A stretch of 64,000 nucleotides of DNA, taken from contig VYZB01000280.1 in NCBI GenBank assembly GCA_013397455.1, positions 804,935 through 868,934 on the forward strand. Reading direction: 5' to 3'. Positions 20,575 through 32,500 of the stretch are shown here, in pieces; positions within the stretch are counted from its first letter, which is position 1; each line of letters opens with the position of its first letter. Position numbers and translations under genes: made by a program. Source of the DNA: Crotophaga sulcirostris. Taxonomy: Eukaryota > Chordata > Aves > Cuculiformes > Crotophagidae. The notes under the pieces were generated by a model that searched no databases, was not told where the DNA came from, and worked only from the letters and a program-made list of their open reading frames with translations.

Positions 20575-23500
20575 GTAAGTACCCGCAGACCCTCGCCAGG
20601 TGCCTGCTGCCCCGCTCGCCATCACCTTCCCCAGTCCCATAGAGGAGGGTCACGAAGGTGGTGCGAGGGCTGGAGCAGCTCTGCTGTGAAGACAGGCTCA
20701 GGTTGTTCAGCCTGGAGAAGGCTCTGGGGAGACCACAGAGCAGCCTTCCAGTACTGAAAAGGGCTCCAGGAAAGCTGGGGAGGGACTTCTTACGAGGTCA
20801 GGTAGTGATAGGAGAAGGGAGAATGGCTTTAAATTGGAAGGGGGAAGATGTAGATTGGACATTAGGAAGAATTTTTTCGTGATGAGGGAGGTGAGGCCCT
20901 GGCGCAGCTTGCCCAGGGAGGTTGTGGCTGCCCCATCCCTGGAGGTGTTCAAGGCCAGATTGGATGGATCCTTGAGCACCCTGGTCCAGTGGGAGGTGTC
21001 CATGCCCTTGGCAGGGGTGTGGAACTGGATGGGCTTTAAGGTCCCTTCCAACCCAAACCATTCTAGATTCTATAACCTGATTGATTGGGAGGTGTCCCTG
21101 CCCAGGAGGGTTGGGACTGAATGGGATTTAAGCTCCCTTCCAACCCAAACCCTTGTATGAGAAGTCTGCACACATCACTTTGTAGGAGATGCACTATCTC
21201 CTCTCTTCTACCCTGGCTGCATACTGGTTTTTGGGGGATTGGTTTGAGCAGCCCGCGTAGGAAATGTGGCCCCATCCCAAATAAATAGAGGAAAAAATAC
21301 CCAGACTGCCAGTTATGGGCTGGCAAGCCTCTGATTCCCGGCAGTGCAACGTGCCATAAATGCAGTGTGCATTTTGCCTGTGTGCTGGAATGGGTTTCTT
21401 GTGCCCTCCTGGAGGAGCATGTTTGGGTAGCATCCCCCCTTGCAGCCCTGCAGTGCTGAGGTGCTGCAGAAGCCGGGATGGGCGTTTATGTGAAATGCAG
21501 GGCCCGATAACCTGTGCTTGGGAAATATCTGTCATGAGCAGCTGGTGCTGAACCTGGCCTGTGCTGCAGTGCTGGGCTGTTTTCAGCACCCGCGTTGAGA
21601 CGAGACGTGTCTCAGCTCTCTGTGCTCCAATACCCAAACTGGTTTTGAACATGGTTTTTTTTTGGTAGCAAACGTGTTCTCTCATAAGGCGTTGCCTTGC
21701 AGAGATGTTCAGCAATGCTGTGACGAATTCAGGGCCACTGATGCCTGTCATGGCACACACATCTCTCTCCTGCTTAGTTTTTATTGTCTCTCTGGTATTT
21801 TGAGGTCTGCAGTTTTTGCCAGTGAAGCCCCATTTTTGCATTCCTTCAGTGATTGCACCTCATCCAAATTCCTCATTCTTTAAATACAGGACCTTTTTCT
21901 GCCTTTCTTTTCCCATTCTGTATTCGGACTGTGTTCCGCTCCACTGGTAAGGTCTTGTTCCATCGTGAAGATGTATACTGGGAGAAGGTATCTTTTTTTT
22001 TTTTTCAAAAGGGCTTTATAAAGCATTTATTTGGTGTACAAAGTTACAGTCAGATGACCTTTTTACCTCTTAATTTTGAGGTTGTGAAGCCCGCTTGCTT
22101 GTGCTGCCCAAAGGGAGGTTGTGTTAGATTCCTTCACCCTCTGAGGATCAATTTCAGGAATTCAAAGGTTGCAGCACATGGTCGTTAAGGGAAGATAAAT
22201 TGTCTGTAAATGTCTTCATACACAAACTGACTTGAGTCTTTGATAAATATGTTCTGTGACTGGCTAGTGTAAAAAGATAAGTATCAGGCAGGACAGCAAA
22301 TCGTACTTTCTTTGGGCAAGACTGAAACTTATTTATTCCCCGGGTGAATTTTTAGGAATATAAGGACCAGGAGACAGGCTTGTGGACATTCCATCCAAGT
22401 TTTTAATGAAGCGTACCTCGTATGTTAAGAAAATTCAGTCACCCAACTAAGAAATCTCTAGCAGTGTTAGAAAATAGTTCTGCTGATGGGTTCCTTGCCT
22501 CAAGTAAGGCCTTGTGAAAAATCTGATTGTAGAGCTTTCCTGCCTGTCTGCAGTGTGGTTTCTTCAGTGACACAAAGAGGCATGCATGCACGTGGTGGTC
22601 ACTTTTTTTTTTTTTTGTTGAGAAGCTAGCAGAATTAGAGCATTGATTAGATGGGCTTTCTTAGTCTTTTATATCAAAGTTTTGCTGTGCAAGAACATAT
22701 TGTAATTAATGAAGCCTTTGAGAACGTGTTTCTAATAATAAGTAATTTTTCGTCTGCAGCTTTCCCAAAATAGGTGGCATGAGATGTCTCTGTTCCCATT
22801 TTACTGCTCAGAAAATAAATACAGGGGTAAAATAGACTTGCCCACGGCAGGATCTGTTCAGTGACAGGGTGGATCGCAGCATGAAATTTCTTGATGCCAG
22901 GTCTCATTCCCACTTACGCTATTCCAGTAAGTAATGTGTCTCCAACTTTCTTTTGCTAGCAATTAGATGTTTTCCTGAAGCAGAATTTATTCTTAAACCT
23001 TTATCTTGAAATGCCAAGGAAAGAGTTACTATTTCTACAAATCTGTATCATCTCCATGTGTTTCTTCTTTAAACTTTGCTCACTCCAACATCTCTGGCTA
23101 CTATTTTGTTTACGCTTTGGGTTAAATTCTTGTTTGTCTCCTTTGCTGCAAAAGGTTAGTTCATCATGGATAGCCTTCAGCAAGTTAGTTTTCTGTGACT
23201 TTGAATTTTGGAATTAGCTTTTCTACTGTCTGCTGCCAAACCCACATCATGAACTAGGAACAATAAATGAAGTAAATCTGGCTCAAGGACTTAGCGTCTC
23301 ACACAAAACTTCTGTGGACTAACAAGCGACTTTTGTTACATGGTTGTTCCAAACATACCCCTGCCCAGTGAGAGATTATTTTTTTCCAAGAGCTCTAGGG
23401 TGGGAAAAATGACCTATTTGTGCATACGCTGTAGAGCATACGTTAACGAGTTATCTCAAAGAGGGAAGACTAGTTCAGGAAGCAAAAGGGGAATGTGGGG

Positions 23501-26500
23501 CCCTGGGCTGGAATACAGTTGACTTATTATGTAGCCAACACACAGCAGTCTAGAACAGTACCAGCTGTATTCTTTGCAAAGTTTGTATATCAAGATAAAA
23601 TGCAATTTGCTGCATGGTTTCTAATAAGAGGAGAAATAACAAAAGTTACTTGTTTCCACTTTGCCTGTTACCAGTTTTGAAACTGGTTTTGAACAGTTGA
23701 ATAAATAATGTGGTGTTCGATATTTGCCACCATGAAGTAGGGAAATTGAATTCCTAGGCATTATGATAATCTAAATAAAAAGCAGTCTTGAAAGAAAGAA
23801 AAAATAATTGTAATAGGGAATTTTGTTTGCCTTCAGGCACTGAAGAAAACAAGGTGGGTGGTAAGTAGAATTTAACTACAAATAGGTATTTTCTGCTATC
23901 AGGATTGTAATCTACAGGCAGCTGGTATGCAAGACTACTTCTTCCCTAAGACAACATGAGTGCTTGTTATGGTTGCCAAATAAAAGTGTGGGAACTCACT
24001 ACAGGGAAGTCTTCCTGTAGCGAGATGGGTCAAACTGTTCATCATTAGTGTGGCTCATTTTTATGTTCATTGCAAAACAGCCAATGCTCCCTGGTTGTAA
24101 GAATTTGCAGGTAGTTGGTTTAACGGTTTTCAGACTGCAGGTTGTTTCAGTAACTCTTAAACTGCGTGCTGTAAGACTGGATGACTGATACTTCTAGACC
24201 TGATAAATCATAAAAACAAATGGTAAGGGATGATAAACACAAAGTCCACCTGGTGTCCAGGTATTTTTGAACAGAAATTAAAGTTCATCAAACTGAGAAT
24301 TTGTGTGTATGCATAAAAAGGCAACAATAAATTGAATTTCCCCAATGTGTTCTCATCAAAACCAATTTTATCCCGTCTGTAGAGAACAGAGGAACAGTTG
24401 CCAGATCCTGACTTTGCCTATTTGATGATATCTACAGTATCAGTATTGTACATGGCAAAGAATTAAACTACTAAGGATTCTATACTCTGTCTCAGATACA
24501 CATTTGAATCTATGAAGTTAAATGAGAATCCATGACATTTGTTGTTGGCTCCTCTTCTGTCGAGAAAGCATCGCAGTGGAACATATATTCACACTGCACT
24601 TCCAACATACTTGTGCCTTTTTCTGCTATTTCCTTCAATTTATTTTGACTTTGAATCAAAATAATACACACTTTTAAACAGACTATTTAGGTGGCAAGTT
24701 TAGTTTTAAAGAACTTGTTTATGTATGTTGCAGAACCATCTTCATGTAGCAGAAGCAGGTTCATGTCAAACTTTTTGATCTTGTCTTTTTTTCCCACTGA
24801 AGAGGTGGTGTCCAGGTAGTGGCCTGAAGAGTGAACGTGGAACAGTATCCAGTTGATGTCTTACAATTCGACTGAAACCAATTATCTTGTACAGCTGGCT
24901 GCCACTTGTGTTAACATTTCTTAATTTTGAACTGATAGATCTTAACAAAAATCGTTAAAAAACCATAGAGAACAACCTATCACACGGTGTGTGTTCTAGA
25001 GGTGGCTCAAGGATGAAAAATATCAAATTGCCCAGTTTAAGATGACATGAAAATTCCTTATTTCCCGCTGTTAATTTGCAGATTTCCTACATGTGAGAGG
25101 TTTTTGAATGGCAGTACAGTAAATTCCTGGTAGATAAGGAAGACAAGGGGTAATACTGCTTCCAGACCTGAGCTGGTTCTTGCTTGGCATTTCCCAAGTG
25201 CTTGAACTGTTCTTCCTACACACATTCTTATGCGCAGGCTACCGCACGCACCCTGTGTGCTACAGAAGAGGTTATTCTATAATTTCCTTATTTCTTGGTA
25301 ATATAATCTGCTCCACAGAAACTTGAGAACCTCTGCCAGTTACATATTATTTTACTTTTGCTCTTCAATGTCAAATTAGTGATTTGATTTTTAGCTTCTG
25401 AAGTCTTCTGTCGCTTGTTAATTATATATGCTAATCTGGCACTAATAATGCCAATATTGCTGCTGTCTGATGCTTCCAAAGCTGCAGTATCTTAATCTTC
25501 CTTAATATTTCTTTAGACTTCCTTTGCTGCTTCTGAAATACTATTTTGGGCACTCCTTCTGCAAGCATGGAATTCCAGTAGAATGATCCCATATTTCTGA
25601 TTCGTCTCTCTTGTTATGAACAGCCTAACAGTGGAAGAATTAGTAGCAGTTAGTGCAGAGTTGAGTCATGTCTAATAGCACATATCATATGGAAGCGTAA
25701 GTGCCTGACACCCCCCTGAGTACATTGTGAGTTAAAGGACGAGAATGGTATTAAATCCAGAGTTTGGCAGAAGTGTATAAACACATGCCTTGAATGCTTG
25801 CCAAATTATAGCCGTAGTCCATAAGTGAGTATTCAGAGTCAGAATTTCAACTGGAAATCGTGTTACATTGAAAGCAGGGATGTCTTTATTATGGTTTTAC
25901 CTTAAATCTGACAGTTTCACTGTTTGACCAGCTGTTAAAAGTAAAGCTATGAGTGGATTTTGGACTCTTCAGGTATGAGATAGTAAGAAAGGCAAGCACA
26001 AAATGTCCTATGCTTGTCTCTTTAAGATGGGTTTGTTCTGCAGCATTGCTATTTGGAATTAATCTGCCAGCACAAGAAGGGTGTGAAGCTTTGAAGACTT
26101 TTTTTTTATGCCCACCCCCCCCTCCCCTCCCCGAAAGGTGGATTAAATGACTAAGCCGTATCAGTAAATAGGCACTTGTTTGATCAGAGTGGAAGGAAGG
26201 GGTCTTTGTAGAATCCCTGCTGTATGACTAATGTTGCAAGACTGAGGTTGCTTTTTTAAATCTGCATTTAATTAAAGAGAGTAGCATTAATGAAAATAGT
26301 CTCTGACACTAGCAGGACTCTCCTGTAAGAGATGAAGGTTTGAAGACTCTTGAAACGCAGTAAGCAGCTACTACATTTCTTGGCACCCCTCTCTTGGCTT
26401 TCACAGCAAATGTCTTATTTAATTTTATTGTAGTCGAATGATTTACACTGCCACTGAGACCCTTCAGAGTCTTTCTCTTCTGACATGAACAAATTGGTGA

Positions 26501-29500
26501 GGCTTTTTCAGAGAAACTTGCCATGGTCAAGCTAATTCAAAGGAACATCACTACTATTCCAGTAGTCTCACAGTCCCAGTGTCAGATGTGGCCAACAGAT
26601 CAAATGCAGTGGATGAGAAAAGCAGTTTCTTGCCAGCCCCCATGTGGAGCTGCATTCTGATCCTCTGCATGGCATAGGTGGCATGATTCAGACCAAAACC
26701 TGCCTGGAATTTTTCATAAAGTTCATGACAAAGGATTTAGGGCTTGATGCTGAAATTCAGCCACCTTCCTCTGGATCTGTGGAACCTAATTCAGTGTGGC
26801 TGTCGGAAGGGGTTTCTGTATGAGCATAACATCATTGCAGACCAGGTAAGATGCCACATTTTGCAGATCCAGCAACTGACCATCTGGTAAGGGTGGTTAT
26901 CTGTGAGACTTAATGGGCAACATAAAACATTACCAGATGTTGTTTGCTGGAAGATATTTCGTAAGAGGTGGGGATGACAGAAAAGATGCTTAGCTTGTGA
27001 TAGTTTTGTACTCCTTATAATTTGCCCGAAATGGAAGAAATATACCTTTTTGTTCCCATTACCAAGTCTATATTTTGTTGTCTTCCCATGGTAAAATTAC
27101 CTGGTTTGTGGAACTGCTTGCGTCATGCACTCTAGAAACTTTGACAGTAAGAACACAAACTTCATAGAATCATAGAATGCTTTGGGTTGGAAGGGACCTT
27201 TACAAGTCATTTAGCCCAACTGCCCTGCAGGAGCAGGGATATCTTTAACTAGATCAGGTTGCTTAGAGCCCCATCCAACCTGACAAACTTCTTTCTAAGG
27301 AATCCAAATAGTAACTCCTACCTCTAGCTAGGAGTTGGCACCCCTAGCATTGCTAACTTCTTCATAGTTTTTTCCATGTACCACACAGCTTGAACAGTGT
27401 AAGTGGCATCGCTGTTAGTATGGTACCTTCGTAGCAGAGTGATAGGTGCATTTATGTAGGCTTGAGAGGCAGCCTCTGCAGTATCTGCAAACTGGGAAAT
27501 TCCTCACTGAGCTCTTCCTCCTGTCAGTCCTAGTGCTGCCTCTTGGCCCTGACTGTGCTGCACCGGTTGGCACAGCTCTTGAGAGAGTGCTGGCAAGTAA
27601 GTGCTTGTTCATTTATTCTTGTAGAATTCTGGAAATTTGAGGGTGTGGATGTTTCTAGGAGCTGTGCTACATGATGAAATGCTGGTATCATCCTGTTTTG
27701 CATGAATTTCTCTGACTCCCAGCTCCCAATCTGTTGCAGCACCAGGAGTATTCCTGGAGTTGAAAGCCAGTGGAGAGATGGAGCTGTGACACTCAGGGTG
27801 TCTGCAACTGTTAGTTGGCGACGTCCAGAGCTCATGATCTCACTTAGGGGTGGGTGTGGAGACAATCTCTTTGAAACTCCAGTGGTAGGGTGGCCTTTGC
27901 CTTCTCCTTTCACTTCTTGTTTGTGGATATGAGTATCGCCTGATTTCTAAGCACTGCTCTTTTGGGAAGAAAAAATAAAAGGGAAATTGTAAACTATTGC
28001 TTTGCTTATTATTTTAAGTTGATTTTAATATAGACATGTTTGCTCTGGGGCCAAGTGCTCCTTTCCAACAGCCTCGTGTGCCTCTAAGCGTTTCCCTTCT
28101 ACAAACTGGTTGCCCTGGCTGTTAAGTTTCTCCAGGGACCTAACCTTGAAGAAATACCTGCAAATGTTTTCCTTCTGCTTTTTTCTCTTTTCAGCCTTGC
28201 AGGCCACAAGTCTTCACTGAATATATATCGAGTTGAAATTTCCCCAACCATTTCCTATGTATGTCCTCATAAGTATGTCTCACATTAGATTGGGCTACTA
28301 GAAATAGACACCTGAGACTACTGGAAGACACTGTGGAATCGCAGCCACCAGAATATAAAGGTGGGGGGTGGCCTTAGTGAATAGTTAAGGTTAAGATGTC
28401 CCCATGGCTTAAACCATTGTATTCAGTGTAGCGTGATTCCTTGTTTGTAGTGTGAAGTAATTCTCTATTTTCAATCTAACCTCTTGTGAGCATATGCAGC
28501 AGTTCTCTGGAAAGCATGTGGACCATTTTGTGTGTGTGCCATGTGCTGCTGTCCTCCCTGTGGTTCCTTTCTTGGTGGCCGTGGGCTCAGCTTGTCTTCT
28601 TTCTGTGTGAAACCTTGTTGCACCATCTTTGATAGAAGAGAAAACTGCTCATCCATCATCTGCACTTGATAAAGAATGAAAGGAGCAGCTTTTGCTGTAG
28701 GATGGGGAAATGGAAAGACGCGGAGAAAGGCTCCCTAAGTAATTATGAGAAGATCAACATCATCGAGTGGCAGATGGTAAATAGAAGCATCATCTTACAA
28801 TTGTGAGGGCTAAGTGCTTTGGAAACGAGTGAGTTACAAACAGAAATCATTGCGCAGTTTGTCCTCTGTGTGCAGACAAAGTTACAGTCCCTTGTTTTCC
28901 TGGTGGGGAAGCTGAGGTGGAGAATTTCCCTTCATTCTTGCCCTTTCTTCCCACGAATTCCCTACCCTACTATGCATTTTCATTCTGGTCCTGTAACACC
29001 GTGAATAGGAATCCATGGGTAACTTGCAGCAAGTTAATTAAGTTTGCTTCTTTGAAGCAAGCCACTCACACACATTTATCCTTGTATACTGAATTATATA
29101 GGAAGCACTACAGGTCTAGACCAGGGAAACCTATAGAAGATGAAATAAAGGACAAAAGTGACGTTGTGCAAGGCTACCAAGGTATGCAACCTCACACACA
29201 GCGCGAACTCAGCTGTGCCAGTGCCTCAAGAATTCCAACACCCGTTTCAGGAATGTTTCACCTGAAAAACTGCTAAAGATCTTGGGTTAAGCAAATTCCC
29301 TCTCCCCATCAGCGAGTTATATGTGCTGCTGGAATTGGATCCTTTTTTCCCCCTGTGGATGAGGAGGTGTGTGCAGAGCTGTGGATTGGCTGCTTGTTTG
29401 CTTTTTTCAAAACGAAGCTTCCCCAAGTGCTCTACTCCATCTCTGATCCATGGCCATTGGGAAAGCTGCAGCCCTGCCTTTTTCTGTAGGATAGTTGCCA

Positions 29501-32500
29501 AGAGCGTTGCATCATAAATGCCAAGCCCCAGTTTACCTGTATTAGGGCTCCGTTCACATACTGTTTGCTTTGGGCAAAACCACATGCCCGCAGGGCAGCT
29601 TTACGACGTCCTGCCTTTCCTTTGTAGACACAGGAGCCATTGTTACATACAATGTGTTTGTCACGGTCGTCTTGTATGTGAGGATTCGCATGATCCCTTT
29701 CTGTGTCTGCTTTGTAAGGATTTATTCCTATTGTCATCTAGAAATCATGTTTGGGAGTGATCTTGGAACTTGGAACTGAGAGATCAAAGGGATATGCCCT
29801 CAAGATGTGAACTAGGGTGCAAGGTTCTGTGTTCTATGTTGTATTAATCAGTTTATCCTTGGGCCCTATCAGTAATGGGGAAATTACCTGATTCCACAGG
29901 TGAGTGCCAGCAGAGCAGGTTCAATGATGTGCCTGAAGCCAGGTGGGACTACTAGGACAGAGCAAATTATCAAAGTTGACCCACTGTTGTCTTTAGAAAG
30001 CCAGTCTTCTCTTTGAAAGCCTGTGGCTTCCCAAGGGGCTGGAGTGTCTGGAAATGCAGATCACCTTCTAATCAGAAGAGGTGAAGGGCTGACCAGCACC
30101 TTGTGAGCATGTTCTCTCCACAGCCATCAAAAACTGGTATCTTTCCTACTTCTGCCAGAAGTAATAAGTGAATCAATAGAAGTACCCCTGTTACATCTGC
30201 TATCACTGCAGCTTTCTAGCTCCTATTATCCCAATTATGTAAAGCCTTTGGAGAGGGGCTGCTGGATCAGACAAACTGTGTCACGTCAGGTCATGCTGAA
30301 ATCCATATTCCTAGAATGATTCCTGAGAAGGGCCCCGATGGGTCACACTAAGGGTCTGCCTCACCGCATAGTTGGCTTCTGACAGCAGCCAGAGGCTGCA
30401 GCCTTAGGAAAGGGGCTGCTGGAATTAGGGTGGTGCAGTCTGATCTTTCTGTGCATTGTCTCATTGCCCTCATTTATAGTAAAGCTGTAGCTGTGCATCT
30501 TTCTCCTGTTGTTCACGTGGAGTTCATCCAAGGTGAACAGAGCAGTGCCAGGAGGAGTCCCTCAGCCCCTGCCTTGCAGGGCAGCATCGCAGATCAAAGG
30601 AATCCAACTTTCTGCTTTAAGAAACCGTAGCCCTCTGGTCTTCTGGGAAGCTGAGCAGCCACTGGAATTTGTCTTGGAGTTTTACTGAAAAAGTACTCGG
30701 TCTGTTTTCATCTTTGTGTCTGTAGGATTCTTTCGGCTGGGTAAGACTAGGGGTTTTTTTTAGCCCTTCCCATGCTGAAAGCGTTTAAGTGTAGTAAATC
30801 CACCACGCTCCTTTAGGAAAGACAAATATTATTACGCTGTGGGAAAAGCGAAGCAGAGAGATTGTGACTTGAAGGGCTCTGACTCACTACTGGCCTGGAA
30901 GAAGCTCCCGGCCCTGTTCAGAGTCTCTGGCCCTAAGTGTTTTCTTATTTTTATGGAGCCTGTTTATCTGGCACCAATATGTTTTTAAGGGCTGAATACA
31001 GATGCTTCCGCTGCTTTTTGCTTTGAGGAATGTGTAGAAAGCTTTTGCCTTTTATGTACACCACCACTGTCCCATGGCCTGTCCAGCAGACTCCGTACAG
31101 AACCAGAACATGAAAATCAGCCCCAAGAAGCTCAGTATTTAATGTGGAGGCCGAAGCAGCTATTGTCAAAGAAACAGAATGCCTAAATGGGGAAGGGAAT
31201 AGCACTGTCACACCTCTAAGGGCTGTCTTCACTAACAGGAAAAGTGTGCTTTTAGATGCATTAGCTCACCCTTTAAATATCCCTCTGTAAACAAGGAGAG
31301 TTTTATTTTTAGCGTAATCACTGGTTGAAGTGAATCTTGGATCCTCTGTTCTCTCCCCATCCTCCCCATTAGGATTCACTAGAGGTGCTGTGCTTTGTGA
31401 TATTTCACTGTGTTTTCTTCCCTTCCTCTCACCTCCCCCTGTAGTACAGACATACTGTAAGTTGACCTTGCTAACCTTTTATTTTCTCCTCCTTGGTATC
31501 TGAACAACCTCCCTTTTACCATACTGGTTGGAGCAGATATTTCGCAGTCTTGCTGTGAAGTGACAGAGCTGTGACCCTGCAAACCACTGATAGTGCTGGC
31601 CTGCTGCTTGATGCTGAAAAGCCTCCAAGTCCAGGCACGAGGTGTCTTTCCAGTTAGATGCACCACCTTTCCCCTAAACAGGGGTGGAGGGACCCTGGGG
31701 TGTGGGGGGGGTCCTTTAGGGGTGGTGGTGTGGCAGGTTTGTTGGCTCAGTTTTTCATTGCTTGCTCTCTGCTGTGTGCTGAAGCAGTTCAGCGAAAGCC
31801 CAGCTCGTGCTGTCCTGTGACCTGTGCAGGAGCCTGTGGGCACGGGGGATTCCTTCCCAATGAAAGGAGCTCCGGATCATTCCAGTCTCACTCACTCCAA
31901 ATGCCCAGACACACCCAAAGGGGCTTGAAAGGCATGATACAAAAAAAAAGTGAATCTGAAATTCCTTATTTATTTCTGGCTTTGATTCTTGTAGGATATA
32001 TTGGATCATATGCTTTTCTTTGTGAAGTCGTCCAGCTCCCTGATTTCTCCAAACTTTAAATGCTCTTTTATTGATATACTCTACATCCTGCTGGCTTGAT
32101 GGAATGGGGAGCCAATGATCCTGAAACCAGGCATTGTTTTCTGGGATGTGCAGACTGCTGCACTGGAACTGGCTTTGCTTTCCGTTCCTAAAGATGTCCT
32201 GCAAGCAGCCTTTAGCTGACACGTAAATCCTCTCAGCCCGCTGCATATTGCTGTTGTGTGGCCATAGCAGGCTCTCAGACCCCTGTGAATGAATGATGCA
32301 ACTCTTACCCCTTCTTGCCTGTGTGTGCTCTGAGTCACTGGGAAGTTCTGCCACTCTCAGCGCTCACTCAAGCAGGAACACCAAGTCTGAGCATCGCTGT
32401 CAGGCCCAGATACTGCAGTCCCTGCAGGCTGAGCTCTCTGAAGCCAGCCCGTGGGTACGTCTGACCCTGTTTGTGCCCATATGTTCCAGGAAGGCTATTC

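Larger units (their letters stand above)
19780..20640. promoter_or_regulatory. SLC7A5: CpG island over SLC7A5 promoter and exon 1
   Basis: An abrupt change from AT-rich flanks to GC-rich, CpG-dense sequence covers the 5' UTR and the whole of exon 1. A GC box (GGGGCGG) lies at 19947–19953. There is no TATA box at a suitable distance inside the island, which fits a broad housekeeping-type promoter. The transcription start cannot be placed from sequence alone. Confidence 0.85.

Noticed and set aside
20658..21160. ORFs on both strands after SLC7A5 exon 1
   Set aside because: They translate CR1 tail sequence; the same peptides recur at 19388–19594 and 34715–35047, which are other CR1 copies.
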